DNA of 64,000 nucleotides from Bdellovibrio bacteriovorus W. Lineage in GTDB: Bacteria > Bdellovibrionota > Bdellovibrionia > Bdellovibrionales > Bdellovibrionaceae. Below the pieces are notes generated by a model, which was not told the DNA's origin, ran no database searches, and worked only from the letters and a program-made list of their open reading frames with translations. Position numbers and translations under genes: made by a program. Numbering within the stretch: position 1 is the first letter of the stretch; each line of letters begins with the position of its first letter. The DNA lies in assembly GCA_000525675.1 (NCBI GenBank), contig CP002190.1, positions 806,001 to 870,000 of the forward strand, in the 5' to 3' direction. Below, in pieces: positions 36,405 through 46,123 of this stretch.

Positions 36405-37606
36405 TGAGTCCTCAAGAACAACTTGAAAGAATCAAGTTTGGTACGGCAGAGTTCATTAACGATGCCGAGATGCTTAAGAAGCTGCAAAAAGGGAAACCTC
36501 TTAATATTAAATTGGGAGCTGACCCTACGCGCCCAGATATTCATATTGGTCATACCGTTGTCTTGAATAAACTAAAAACTCTTCAAGATCTTGGGCATCA
36601 GGTATTTTTTTTAATTGGTGATTTTACGGCGATGATTGGCGACCCTTCGGGGAAGAACACAACTCGTCCGATGTTGAGTCGCGAAGAAATTGAAAAAAAC
36701 GCTGAAACTTACAAAGAACAAATTTTTAAAATCTTAGATCCAGATAAGACAAAGATCGTCTATAACTCGCATTGGATGTCGAAGTTAACGGCGACAGATT
36801 TTATTAAGATGACTGCGCAGTACACAGTGGCGCAGATGCTTGAGCGTGATGATTTTACGAAGCGCTATAAAGAGGGCAGTCCGATTGGAATGCACGAATT
36901 CATCTATCCTCTGACTCAAGGGTATGATTCTGTCGTTTTACAATCAGATCTTGAGCTGGGTGGGACCGATCAAAAGTTCAATCTTTTAGTAGGACGTGCG
37001 ATGCAGTCTGGTTACGGTCAAGAGTCTCAGTGCGTTTTAACTATGCCAATTCTAGAAGGAGTTGATGGCGTTAATAAAATGTCGAAGTCTTTAGATAACT
37101 ACATTTCAGTGATTGATACTCCAAAAGATATGTTCGGTAAGACGATGCGTATTTCTGACGAGTTGATGTATCGCTGGTATCAACTATTGACGGATATTTC
37201 CGCAACGGGCCTTTCTCAATTGCGAACAGATGTTCAGGAAAAGAGAAAGCATCCACGTGATGTGAAAGTCGACTTAGCAAAATTTCTAATTCGCCGATTT
37301 CACTCCGAAGCAGCAGCACAAGCCGCTGAGGATGAGTTCAATCGTATTTTCGTAGATAAGGGGCTCCCTGATGAGATTCCAGATTTCCGCACACCTGCAG
37401 AGGCCAGCGCAAGCTTGCCTGCTTTAATGGTGAAGGCGGGTTTGGTGGCTTCAAATGGTGAGGGCAGTCGCCTGATTCAAGGTGGCGGTGTGCAAATTAA
37501 CAGTGAAAAGGTCTCTGACCCCAAACTACGTTTGGATTTAATCTCAGGGGAGACATTCATTTTGCGCGCAGGTAAGAAGAAGTTTGTTAGAATTGTTGTG
37601 GAGTAA
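36401..37606 (+). CDS. tyrS: Tyrosyl-tRNA synthetase
   Basis: This class I synthetase charges tRNA-Tyr. The 401-residue protein has the HIGH motif at 48-51, the tyrosine-site region [18 protein letters not shown] at 226-230, and a C-terminal S4 RNA-binding domain ([22 protein letters not shown]). Its start overlaps the upstream stop by four bases (ATGA), with GGAG 8 bases upstream, so it is translationally coupled to the RNase Y homologue. Confidence 0.97.
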   Translation: MMSPQEQLERIKFGTAEFINDAEMLKKLQKGKPLNIKLGADPTRPDIHIGHTVVLNKLKTLQDLGHQVFFLIGDFTAMIGDPSGKNTTRPMLSREEIEKNAETYKEQIFKILDPDKTKIVYNSHWMSKLTATDFIKMTAQYTVAQMLERDDFTKRYKEGSPIGMHEFIYPLTQGYDSVVLQSDLELGGTDQKFNLLVGRAMQSGYGQESQCVLTMPILEGVDGVNKMSKSLDNYISVIDTPKDMFGKTMRISDELMYRWYQLLTDISATGLSQLRTDVQEKRKHPRDVKVDLAKFLIRRFHSEAAAQAAEDEFNRIFVDKGLPDEIPDFRTPAEASASLPALMVKAGLVASNGEGSRLIQGGGVQINSEKVSDPKLRLDLISGETFILRAGKKKFVRIVVE

Positions 37607-37627
37607 TCCACTGCGAAGGTTAGTGAT

Positions 37628-38167
37628 ATGAAAATTAAGTTCCTTCCACAAAATATCGAAGTTGAGGGCAGTCCCGATAAAACTCTTTTGCAAATCGCAA
37701 TAGATAATAAAGTCGAGATACGCTCTATCTGTAAAGGGGTTCTGACTTGTGCAGAATGCCGTGTGCGTATTGTGGAAGGAGAGAGTAATACCTTACCACC
37801 TACGAAGGCTGAGCTTAGCATGATCGGGACGAGTCACTTTATTGATGGCCGTCGCCTTAGTTGCCAAGTTCGTTGTTTTGGGGATGTGACAGTAGATCTT
37901 ACAGAGCAGCTCGAAAAATCAGCGAATCAAACGAAGAAGATTCGTGGATTTAGAACTAGCAAAAACATGGACTCTAAGGCTGTTAACGACACCATGCTTT
38001 TGGTGGAGCCCCCTCAAGATACAAAAGGGGAGAGTCGAGGTTCAGAGGGCGAGTCCCGTCAACAGCAGGCAGACACACCAAAAAATCCGAAGGAGTCTCG
38101 CGATAATCAGCATCGCCATCACCACAGAAGAGGCCCGAAGGATAAGGGAAGACCGAAGTCGAGTTGA
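37628..38167 (+). CDS. [2Fe-2S] ferredoxin-like protein with basic, His-rich tail
   Basis: The 179-residue protein has an N-terminal beta-grasp ferredoxin domain with the cluster ligands C-x5-C-x2-C (SICKGVLTCAECRV) and a fourth cysteine at RLSCQVRC. From about residue 115 it turns into a disordered-looking tail rich in Gln, Ser, Lys and Arg that contains QHRHHHRRGPKDKGRPKSS. The tail is unusual for an electron carrier and could contact nucleic acid, a metal or the membrane; which is unknown. It lies 21 bases after tyrS and may belong to the same operon. Confidence 0.82.
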   Translation: MKIKFLPQNIEVEGSPDKTLLQIAIDNKVEIRSICKGVLTCAECRVRIVEGESNTLPPTKAELSMIGTSHFIDGRRLSCQVRCFGDVTVDLTEQLEKSANQTKKIRGFRTSKNMDSKAVNDTMLLVEPPQDTKGESRGSEGESRQQQADTPKNPKESRDNQHRHHHRRGPKDKGRPKSS

Positions 38168-38200
38168 TCTTTTGCGGACAACTCCCGATAAGTTCTTTGC

Positions 38201-39010
38201 ATGTCTCACAAGCTGACGTTTCAAGAATATGGACAGGGGCCAGTCCTTCTATTACTTCACGGTTTTGGAGGGAGTCCTCAACACTTTAAAGCTATTGCTC
38301 AAGAGCTTGCGTCTGATTATCGCGTCATCGTTCCTAATCTGAGTCATCTTTATCACAGTGCTAACAAAGTTTTTTTCTCTGTGCAGGTCGCAGCTCTTGC
38401 TAAGTATATTCAAGAGCAGTTTCCAGAACAAAAAGTTCACATTGCAGGTGTCAGTTACGGGGGAGCTTTGGCTTGGGCATTGGCCGCTCGCTATCCACAT
38501 CTTGTGCAGGCGTTGAGCCTTGTAAACCCTATGGTGTGCGATCCTGTGAAAAACTTTGTGCCTTTAGAGATGAAGTTTTTCTTTTCTGTACCTTTGAATT
38601 TAAGAAGTACCTACTTGATGTTGCACTCTCCGTTAGGAAAGTCTTTCCTTAAGAAAGCAGCTTTCTTTTTTCGTTCAGAGAGAGTCGATGGCCCTGGGGC
38701 AATAGAAACTCTCGAGGGCAGAAAGCTTCAGTTTGTCGCCCATATTATTCATAAGTTTGCGTGGATTTTAAAGAATGAAGATTGGTCTTCTTGGAGTCCT
38801 TTGCTCTATAATTTTCGCGGAGATAGTCAGATGATCATTTGCAAAGATGATGGGCTATTTTCGCAAGATAGTTTTCAGAAATTTGCGATGCACATTGGGT
38901 GTGAAAATGTTCATACCTTGGATTCGGGCGGGCATTTAGTCATTCGTAGTGAGCCGGAAGTGATTGCTCAATTAATTCGCGAGTTTTTAGCAAGGCAAAT
39001 CGCAGCCTAG
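38201..39010 (+). CDS. Alpha/beta hydrolase
   Basis: The 269-residue cytoplasmic protein has the oxyanion region LLLHGFGGSPQHF, the nucleophile elbow GVSYGG (serine), and a late histidine in SGGHLVIR. These fit the alpha/beta hydrolase triad, with the acid probably in the CKDDGLF segment. The substrate is unknown. It is convergent with the glutathione transferase gene; a long perfect hairpin lies between them. Confidence 0.88.
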   Translation: MSHKLTFQEYGQGPVLLLLHGFGGSPQHFKAIAQELASDYRVIVPNLSHLYHSANKVFFSVQVAALAKYIQEQFPEQKVHIAGVSYGGALAWALAARYPHLVQALSLVNPMVCDPVKNFVPLEMKFFFSVPLNLRSTYLMLHSPLGKSFLKKAAFFFRSERVDGPGAIETLEGRKLQFVAHIIHKFAWILKNEDWSSWSPLLYNFRGDSQMIICKDDGLFSQDSFQKFAMHIGCENVHTLDSGGHLVIRSEPEVIAQLIREFLARQIAA

Positions 39011-39035
39011 AATTTTCACTTCAATCATCAAAGTA

Positions 39036-39079
39036 AAGAAAGGATTCTTTCTAAAAAATAGAAAGAATCCTTTTTCATT
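39036..39079. terminator. Bidirectional terminator between hydrolase and glutathione transferase
   Basis: AAAGGATTCTTTC (39039-39051) and GAAAGAATCCTTT (39061-39073) form a perfect 13-base stem. A T run follows on the plus strand, and T-rich sequence also follows on the minus strand. Confidence 0.9.
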
Positions 39080-39691
39080 TTACAGACGAATGCCTTCAGC
39101 TTCTGTAGCAGCATGGGCAGAAGGACGCTCAGAAACTCTTTCTAAGAAAGCAACAAGCCCTTTCAATTCAGAGATGTCTACCTTCATGACACGGGCCCAG
39201 CGAGCAACGTTATAAAGGTAAGCATCAGCCACAGTGAACTGTTCACCCATCAAATAGGGAGTCTTGAGCAGTTGTTCATTGGCGTAAGCTAGGCGGCGAT
39301 GAAGTGTTGTGATCATTCTTTCTGGAACAGTTTCTTTGGCTTTCATAGCGCCGAACAAGGGTGAGAATGACTTGTGAACTTCGGTGGCAATATAGTTAAG
39401 CCATTCAATAGCGCGATAGCGTTCCATGGTGCCTGCTTTAGGAATAAGATTCTTTTCCGGGACTTGGTCGGCAACCCATTGAAGAATTGCAACTCCCTCA
39501 GTCAGGCGTTCTCCGTTATCAAACTCAAGAACTGGGATATAGCCTTTTGAATTTACGGCATTGAAGTCTTTTCCGTCTTCGTAGGTTTTAGAAGCAAGAT
39601 CAACTTTTACAAGGTCGAACTTCAAACCAGCTTCGCGTAAAATCATTTGTGAAGCGAGAGCGCAAGCGCCTGGAGAAAAAAATAATTTCAT
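39080..39691 (-). CDS. Glutathione S-transferase (beta-like)
   Basis: The 203-residue protein has an N-terminal thioredoxin-like domain KLFFSPGACALASQMILREAG, with cysteine in the position typical of beta-class bacterial enzymes, and VLEFDNGERLTEGVAILQWVADQ for glutathione binding. An all-helical C-terminal domain follows (MGEQFTVADAYLYNVARWA). It conjugates glutathione to electrophiles or reduces peroxides. AGGAG lies 7 bases before the ATG. Confidence 0.92.
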   Translation of the reverse strand: MKLFFSPGACALASQMILREAGLKFDLVKVDLASKTYEDGKDFNAVNSKGYIPVLEFDNGERLTEGVAILQWVADQVPEKNLIPKAGTMERYRAIEWLNYIATEVHKSFSPLFGAMKAKETVPERMITTLHRRLAYANEQLLKTPYLMGEQFTVADAYLYNVARWARVMKVDISELKGLVAFLERVSERPSAHAATEAEGIRL

Positions 39692-39866
39692 AAGGACTCC
39701 TATAATCTTTGTAGAACATCAAGTATGATTTCTCTATCAAAATCCTTTCTGAATCTCTCTGCAAGTGTTTTGCTCTTGAGTCAGAGTTAGATTGAGGAGT
39801 CCTCATAAACGACATAGTTTTAGTTTAGTGCTGGTGCTTTTAAACGCATTTTGTAATGATAGTTCT

Positions 39867-40835
39867 ATGAGTTTAGAGGGCTTTGAAATTCCTAAAATCA
39901 TCTCTCCTATATGGGCCCGCGGTGGGCACCTTCAAACCTTATGGGCACATTATCTCAGCAGCCCTAAAATTTTCGAACAATCCCAAGTTTTCAGTGTTGA
40001 AACATCCGATGGCGATCATTTGGTTTGTGAAGAATACCTCCGCACCAGTGGTGTGATTATGGTGCTCTTACACGGGCTATCAGGAGATAGCTCTGCGGAC
40101 TATATGCAAATTACGGGGCGCGAATTTTTAAAACAAGGTCTTCATCTTGTTTTGATGAATCATCGAGGAGCTGGTGCTCATCAGGATAAGGCTAAGAAAA
40201 TTTATCATTCGGGAAGATCAGATGATTTGTCTTCGGTGTTAAAATATTTACGAAAAAAGTATCCCGATAAAAAAATTATTACAGTTGGGTATTCGATGAG
40301 TGGAAATATCGTAGCACTCAACGCTGCTGGATTTCGTTCGGACTATTTGCCTGATATGGCGGTGGCTTTCAATGCTCCCATCGATCTTAGTCTCTGCTCT
40401 CACGCGCTGGCGACGGGGTTTAATCGAATTTATGACCTGCGCTTCGTTCATCGCTTACGAGCACAGATAGAAAGTCGAGCTAAAGCTGAGAAAAGCCAAG
40501 CTCCAGTGATTCCCACATGGGCGACGATTCGAGATTTTGATGAAATTGTCACGGCTCCCATTTCTGGATTTAAGAGTCGCGATGATTACTATGATACTTG
40601 TTCATCTAAAAATTATTTACATCAGCTATCAATACCCCTCTGGATGATTACGAGTGCTGATGATCCCTTTGTTCCCTTAAGCACCTATGAAAAAATAAGT
40701 CTTCCTCAAGTTGCAAAGCTAAGTGTTATAGCTTCGGGGGGACATCTTGGTTATCTTCATGCCGATGAAAGTGGCGTGCAGCGCTGGTTAGGGCTCTGGG
40801 CAGAAAGCTTTAGTCAGGCGGTTCTTCGTCTTTAA
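39867..40835 (+). CDS. YheT-like alpha/beta hydrolase
   Basis: The 322-residue protein begins MSLEGFEIPKIISPIWARGGHLQTLW; the HLQT block is the family hallmark. The catalytic triad is visible in GYSMSGN (Ser), SADDPFVP (Asp) and GGHLGYL (His). Family members act on short esters or lipids, and the physiological substrate is unknown. I chose the ATG at 39867 by family alignment. The frame is open back to a TTG at 39792, which would add a hydrophobic stretch; neither start has a good ribosome site. Confidence 0.82.
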   Translation: MSLEGFEIPKIISPIWARGGHLQTLWAHYLSSPKIFEQSQVFSVETSDGDHLVCEEYLRTSGVIMVLLHGLSGDSSADYMQITGREFLKQGLHLVLMNHRGAGAHQDKAKKIYHSGRSDDLSSVLKYLRKKYPDKKIITVGYSMSGNIVALNAAGFRSDYLPDMAVAFNAPIDLSLCSHALATGFNRIYDLRFVHRLRAQIESRAKAEKSQAPVIPTWATIRDFDEIVTAPISGFKSRDDYYDTCSSKNYLHQLSIPLWMITSADDPFVPLSTYEKISLPQVAKLSVIASGGHLGYLHADESGVQRWLGLWAESFSQAVLRL

Positions 40836-40882
40836 AATATAATCTAGTTTGTTTTTGTCACGTATTATGCGAGACGAATTTA

Positions 40883-40918
40883 CGTTCTTTAGAGAACGAC
40901 TTGGTATTTCGCGCGAAA
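40883..40918. promoter_or_regulatory. Two perfect palindromes upstream of the fibre operon
   Basis: CGTTCT-TTAG-AGAACG (40883-40898) and TTTCGCGCGAAA (40907-40918) lie 8 bases apart, about 80-110 bases before the lipoprotein start. They look like operator sites, but no cognate regulator can be named. Confidence 0.5.
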
Positions 40919-40994
40919 CAGTTTGTAGCAAAGAAGATGGTCCAAATTTGCTACCTCAATATAGATCGCCTTATTTATAGCCGATAATATAAGT

Positions 40995-41324
40995 ATGAGT
41001 ATGAGTATGTTTTTATTTAGATTTCGGCTTAATTGCGTTTCATGTTTGAGGTTAGGAGTAGTCCTAACTTTTTTCTCATTTTTATTATCACTCACAGGTT
41101 GTTCTTTTGAAGCCAGCATTCAATCTTTGAGTGGAAAAGATCCGACCCCGTCGTTTCAACCTACGGGTACTGAAATCGTTTCCGGAAGTAATCAAAACTC
41201 TCGAACAACCCGTGGATATAAAGCTCAAGTTTCGGTGAGCCATCAGGGAGCGGAATCCTTTGGATTCACTACTAGAGGTCATAAGGTTTTTACAAATATT
41301 CAAGGAACACTCTTCAAGGAGTGA
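40995..41324 (+). CDS. Small lipoprotein at the head of the fibre operon
   Basis: The 109-residue protein has a lipoprotein signal with lipobox LTGC (VVLTFFSFLLSLTGCSF). The mature part is Ser/Thr/Gln-rich with no recognised domain. Three ATG codons in a row (40995, 41001, 41007) could serve as start, and none has a clear ribosome site. It ends 5 bases before the fibre gene; its stop lies next to the fibre's AAGGAG site, so the two are coupled. A membrane anchor or assembly partner for the fibre is a reasonable inference. Confidence 0.75.
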   Translation: MSMSMFLFRFRLNCVSCLRLGVVLTFFSFLLSLTGCSFEASIQSLSGKDPTPSFQPTGTEIVSGSNQNSRTTRGYKAQVSVSHQGAESFGFTTRGHKVFTNIQGTLFKE

Positions 41325-41329
41325 GAGAC

Positions 41330-44300
41330 ATGAAAGTAGCACGTTTTATGGGTGTATCATTTCTGCAAAAAACTATTTTAGCATCGATGCTTTTGCCCGC
41401 GATGGCTCTTGCAAATGCAAGTCTTACTTACCATGGTCGAATCCTTGGGCATAACGATCAGCCTTTGGAAGGATCGAGCGTAAAGTTTCGAGTTCGTGTT
41501 TATAGTCCTCTTCCAAAGAAGTGTCTTCTTTATGAAGAAACTCGCACGATTGATATGAGTGGGTCTCAAGGCGTTTTTGTGATTGCAATCGGTGATCGCA
41601 ATGATATTCGCTCAGGGCTAGATCCCGACCTTGCTATCTCGAAAGTGTTCTCAAATAATCCTTTGGAAATTCCAGACTTAGTGTGTGAAGGTTCGGCTGT
41701 CTCTTACACTCCTCAAGCTCTGGATCACAGAATTTTAGATGTTGCTTACGACGATGGGTCTGGATGGGATGGACTGCCGGAAATGGCACTCAATCATGTT
41801 CCATTTTCAGTGAATGCGCATGATGCTCAAAATATTGGCGGTGTTCCTGCGGCTTCCGTTCTAAAAGTTTCTGGTGGAGCAGCTCCAGCATTGAGTCCTG
41901 CTGACTTTTCAGAATTTTTAAATTTACTCAGTGGTTCATCCACGCAATATGAAAAAGTAGGTCGCTTAAAAGGCTCAATAGTTCCGACTCTTGGGAATGG
42001 ACAGGTTCTAGGTTGGGATGCGGGCGGCTGGTCTGCAGTCACTCCTATGACTTCTTATAAAGAGACGGACCCAAGTGTTTCGTCTTTCGCTAAAGATGCA
42101 TTGCCAACTTGTGGTGCAAATTCATTTCTAAAAAACGATGGATCAGGGAATTTGACCTGTGTAACAGTTTCAGGTGCAAGTGGTGGAACCGTGACAAGTG
42201 TCATTGCCGGTTCTGGGTTAACGGGTGGAACTATTACGAACACAGGCACTCTAGCTGTAGATGGTGGTACTGGAGCTGGGCAAGTTCTTCAATTTACTAC
42301 GGCTGGTCAGTTGCCAGTGGTGGATGGCTCCAACGTCACAGGTGTGATCGCAAACGGTCTGAATACTACGAATTCCATAGCCAGTGGAAGTCACACTGTG
42401 ACGGGTAATCTATCTGTTGTAAACGGTAACATTGCTGTTTCAGGCGATGGTGTGAACAATGGAGTTGTTTCAGCTCCAGCGATGGGCACAAAGAATATAG
42501 GTGTTAATAAAATCTTTGTTCGTAGCCCTGCAGATCATGCAACGAATGGTATTAATATCACTGCACCTTTAACGAATGTCGTAGCGCCTTATACGCTCAG
42601 ACTGCCAACAGCTTTGCCAGCTAGTCCGATGGTTCTTAGCTCTGACGCTGCTGGAAATTTAACTTGGATGAGTCCTGCAACGGGTTCTGTGACATCGGTA
42701 GTAGCAGATCTTCCACTGAGTGTGGATGAAACAACGGTATCAAGTCCTCGAATTTCATTGAGGGCTGGTACAACAACCAACGATGTCATGACTTGGAATG
42801 GAACTAGTTGGATATCTGCACCACTTCCAGCAGGAAACGCGGGTACAGTGACGGGTGTTACTGGTGATAGCTATATTTCTGTGACCAATGGAACCACGAC
42901 TCCGGTATTGACTGCAAATATTGGTCAAGTCGCAGGAACACTGGCGGCTGGTAATGACAGTCGCTTCGCAGATTTAGACTCACGCTTAACAACGGCGGCA
43001 ACAAATATCGCAACGAACGCGACTGCTTTAAATACGAAGATCACAGCGCCTGCTACTTGTACAGCGGGACAGTTATTGACATTCAATGCAGTGGCCGACT
43101 GGCAGTGTGTGGATGTTCCAAGTTCCTCAGACAAATTACCTTTGGCCGGTGGAACAATGACGGGTGACCTGAACATGGGTAATAGGAATATTTCCAGTGT
43201 TCTTGGTATCGGTGTCGGAGTAGTTTCTACAAACACGCTTAAATTCAGTTCGACAACACCAACGACTCCTGAAGAGGGGGCTGTTTGGTATGATAACGGC
43301 GTTTTAAAATACCGTGATAGCTCATCGACAAATGTTTTGGGAGTTTCTGGCGCGGGTGTTCAATCAGTCACAGTGACTTCGCCATTGGCTGTGAACAACA
43401 CAGATCCCAATGCTCCGGCGATAAGTATTCAAGCGGCTAGTGGAAGCCAAAATGGTTATCTGACTTCAGGTGATTGGAATGCATTTAATAGTAAATTAGA
43501 TTCAACAACGACATTCGCTGGTGATGTCAGTGGCACATCAGGCGCCGTACAGGTCGATAAAATCAAAGGCATCCCTGTAACTCCAGCGACCTACGCCAAT
43601 GGCCAAGTGCTGCGGTACAACGCGGGAGAGTGGGTGAACTCTCTAATAAATATTAGCACAGATATAACTGGTACACTTTCTATTGCAAACGGTGGCACTG
43701 GCGCTACGACTCGGGACGGAGCATTGAATAATCTTCTTCCTACTCAGGTAGGTAACGCTAATAAACTTTTACAGACAAATGGAATGACGGTTACGTGGGT
43801 GGATGCACCTATTACTGGTATCACGGCTTTAACTGGTGATGTAACAACAGCAGCTGGTTCTGGTTCCGTGATGGCGACAATTCCTGATAGCACAATTACT
43901 TCTGCAAAAATTTTAGATGGAACAATCAATAGCGCGGATATGAACTTCGCCGGGGTGAATTCAGCAACATCAAGTATAGTGATGAAGGACTCAACGGGCG
44001 TATTTCATAGTTTTGCTTGCTCGACAACAGGACATGTTCCGACTTGGTCGGCGACAGGGTTTAACTGTCAAGATCCTCTTGCCGTCGGTGGGTTAAAGAA
44101 CTTTACGGACAGTCTTCATACAACAGCACCCAATGCGACTGTTCCTGTGGCTCAGCTAATGGCTTCGAATATAGCAACTCATGTAGATATCGCCCTGACT
44201 CCCAAGGGAGCTGGAAGTATTTCCGCTCAGGTTGCTGATAATACGGCTATTGGCGGTAACAAACGTGGAGAGAATGCCGTTGATTTTCAAATGGCTAGGA

Positions 44301-46102
44301 CTTCGGCAACGGCGGTAGCAAGTGGCTCAAGATCTTTTCTGGCTGGTGGTATGGAGAACACCGTTGTTGGCGATGACTCAGCTGTGATTGGTGGAGGAGG
44401 CAATACTATCAATGATATTCAGAGTGCAATTATTGGTGGTTATGGCAATACCACGACCAATGTAGCTGATGTTATCATTGGTGGTGATTCAAATAGGGCG
44501 ACAGGTGGGTACTCAGCGATTCTTGGGGGCACCAACAATACAGCAGGTGGCGGCCAATCGTTGGTCCTTGGTGGGAGTCGTAATGTAGCAAGTGGGACCA
44601 ACTCAATTGCAGCGGGATATTACGTTAATTCCGAGTCTTTAAATCAGGTAACTTTTGGAAGATATAATCTTTCTAAAGGTGGAGAAAACAGTGGTAATTG
44701 GATTGCGACGGATCCTCTCTTTGTTGTTGGAAATGGAGACAGTTCTGCTGCAAAGTCGAATGCGCTTATGATTTTAAAAAATGGCAATGTAGGTGTTGGG
44801 ATTACGTCTCCGGCGTATAAGTTGGATGTTGCAGGTGACGTCAATATCACCGGTAACTTTAAAATCAATGGAGTGAATCTCGCAGCGGGCGGTGGAACAG
44901 TTACAAGTGTCTCATCTGCAAATACAGATATTGCCATTGCCAATCCAACGACCACTCCGCAACTGACATTAAACTCTGGCACATCAGGTGGGGCAGGCGA
45001 TGCAAATAAAATTGCAAAGTTAAGTGCAACCGGTTTGTTAGCTCCTGCTATGATTCCCAATGCAGCGGGTGATGTGACGGGTGCTTATAGTGCCTTAACA
45101 GTTGAGAAAATCCGCGGAAGAAATATTGCCGCAACGGCACCGACAGCGGATCAAGTGTTACAGTGGGATGGAACGGCGAGTGCTTGGACTCCCAAAGCTC
45201 TACCTTCAGCTCCGGTGACAAGTGTTGCGGGAAAAACGGGTGCTGTTACTTTAAGTGTTTCCGATTTAAAGACGAGTGGCAATCTAATGCAATTCCCTAC
45301 GGACTGTTCAGCAACACAGACACTCACTTGGTCAAGTGGCTTAGATCGATACATATGTACCGATATCAATGTAATTTCGGGAGCAATAAATTACGTGCCT
45401 TACTATTCGACAGCAACCACGCTGTCCACAAACTCTCCGATCTCGGTGGGAAGTAGTGGTACGATTGTAGGTGTTAACACGACCCCAGTTTCAAATTCAG
45501 GGCTCGTGGTAAGTTCTAGCTGTGGTGGTGGTTCGGGACCTCATGATGGTGTTTATGGATATCCGAATTGCACGGCCATTTTAGCGAGGTCAAGCGGAGG
45601 GCCGACTACTGGTGTTCTTGGAGAGGGGTCGGGTGCTGCCGGTGTTGGTGTCGTAGGATATCACCCCGGAGATGGTATGGGTGGTTATTTTACATCAGCG
45701 ACGGGCATCGCGATGGCAACTGGAAAAGGGAACGTGGGGATCGGGCGTCTTCCTTCTAGTAATACAAAGCTTGATGTCGCTGGACAGATCGTATCGAAGT
45801 CTTCAGTCGTTACGACCAATAGTATCGACTGGGGGAAAGGAAACGCCGCCTCAACAAGTGTGGATTGCTCAACTGCGATCAACTTTGCAAATATGCGCGA
45901 CGGCGGTGCTTACACCCTTGCAGTGACAGGCACGGGAGATGCGATGTGCACTTTCTCGACGGCTACTACTGGAGATGATGCAGGCACAGTCGCTTATAGA
46001 TTTCAGCCAGCAAATGATAAAAGAACTCCCGGAACACATACGATCTATTCTTTTCAAAGAATTGCTAATACAGTTTATGTATCTTGGATTTCAGGATTCT
46101 AG
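41330..46102 (+). CDS. MAT-like trimeric fibre / adhesin
   Basis: The 1,590-residue protein has a signal peptide (MLLPAMALANA). The N-terminal module, SLTYHGRILGHNDQPLEGSSVKFRVRVYSP with CLLYEETRTIDM, resembles the anchor module of the Bdellovibrio mosaic adhesive trimer fibres, as I recall them. A long low-complexity shaft of GTVTSV, GSGLTGG, GNGQVL and LPLAGGTMTGDL units follows, as in phage tail fibres. A YadA-head-like block at about 1000-1105 (AIIGGYGN, VIIGGDSN, AILGGTNN) comes next, then LDVAGDVNITG and a C-terminal tip HTIYSFQRIANTVYVSWISGF. It is probably exported by Sec and trimeric. The start is the ATG at 41330 with AAGGAG 8 bases upstream; GTG 41321 is rejected. Confidence 0.85.
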   Translation: MKVARFMGVSFLQKTILASMLLPAMALANASLTYHGRILGHNDQPLEGSSVKFRVRVYSPLPKKCLLYEETRTIDMSGSQGVFVIAIGDRNDIRSGLDPDLAISKVFSNNPLEIPDLVCEGSAVSYTPQALDHRILDVAYDDGSGWDGLPEMALNHVPFSVNAHDAQNIGGVPAASVLKVSGGAAPALSPADFSEFLNLLSGSSTQYEKVGRLKGSIVPTLGNGQVLGWDAGGWSAVTPMTSYKETDPSVSSFAKDALPTCGANSFLKNDGSGNLTCVTVSGASGGTVTSVIAGSGLTGGTITNTGTLAVDGGTGAGQVLQFTTAGQLPVVDGSNVTGVIANGLNTTNSIASGSHTVTGNLSVVNGNIAVSGDGVNNGVVSAPAMGTKNIGVNKIFVRSPADHATNGINITAPLTNVVAPYTLRLPTALPASPMVLSSDAAGNLTWMSPATGSVTSVVADLPLSVDETTVSSPRISLRAGTTTNDVMTWNGTSWISAPLPAGNAGTVTGVTGDSYISVTNGTTTPVLTANIGQVAGTLAAGNDSRFADLDSRLTTAATNIATNATALNTKITAPATCTAGQLLTFNAVADWQCVDVPSSSDKLPLAGGTMTGDLNMGNRNISSVLGIGVGVVSTNTLKFSSTTPTTPEEGAVWYDNGVLKYRDSSSTNVLGVSGAGVQSVTVTSPLAVNNTDPNAPAISIQAASGSQNGYLTSGDWNAFNSKLDSTTTFAGDVSGTSGAVQVDKIKGIPVTPATYANGQVLRYNAGEWVNSLINISTDITGTLSIANGGTGATTRDGALNNLLPTQVGNANKLLQTNGMTVTWVDAPITGITALTGDVTTAAGSGSVMATIPDSTITSAKILDGTINSADMNFAGVNSATSSIVMKDSTGVFHSFACSTTGHVPTWSATGFNCQDPLAVGGLKNFTDSLHTTAPNATVPVAQLMASNIATHVDIALTPKGAGSISAQVADNTAIGGNKRGENAVDFQMARTSATAVASGSRSFLAGGMENTVVGDDSAVIGGGGNTINDIQSAIIGGYGNTTTNVADVIIGGDSNRATGGYSAILGGTNNTAGGGQSLVLGGSRNVASGTNSIAAGYYVNSESLNQVTFGRYNLSKGGENSGNWIATDPLFVVGNGDSSAAKSNALMILKNGNVGVGITSPAYKLDVAGDVNITGNFKINGVNLAAGGGTVTSVSSANTDIAIANPTTTPQLTLNSGTSGGAGDANKIAKLSATGLLAPAMIPNAAGDVTGAYSALTVEKIRGRNIAATAPTADQVLQWDGTASAWTPKALPSAPVTSVAGKTGAVTLSVSDLKTSGNLMQFPTDCSATQTLTWSSGLDRYICTDINVISGAINYVPYYSTATTLSTNSPISVGSSGTIVGVNTTPVSNSGLVVSSSCGGGSGPHDGVYGYPNCTAILARSSGGPTTGVLGEGSGAAGVGVVGYHPGDGMGGYFTSATGIAMATGKGNVGIGRLPSSNTKLDVAGQIVSKSSVVTTNSIDWGKGNAASTSVDCSTAINFANMRDGGAYTLAVTGTGDAMCTFSTATTGDDAGTVAYRFQPANDKRTPGTHTIYSFQRIANTVYVSWISGF

Positions 46103-46123
46103 AAACTTAAGGGGACGTTTTTG

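Noticed and set aside
40889-41119. Minus-strand frame over the fibre operon promoter
   Set aside because: It is antisense to the lipoprotein gene, low in complexity, without signal or domain, and has no supported start.
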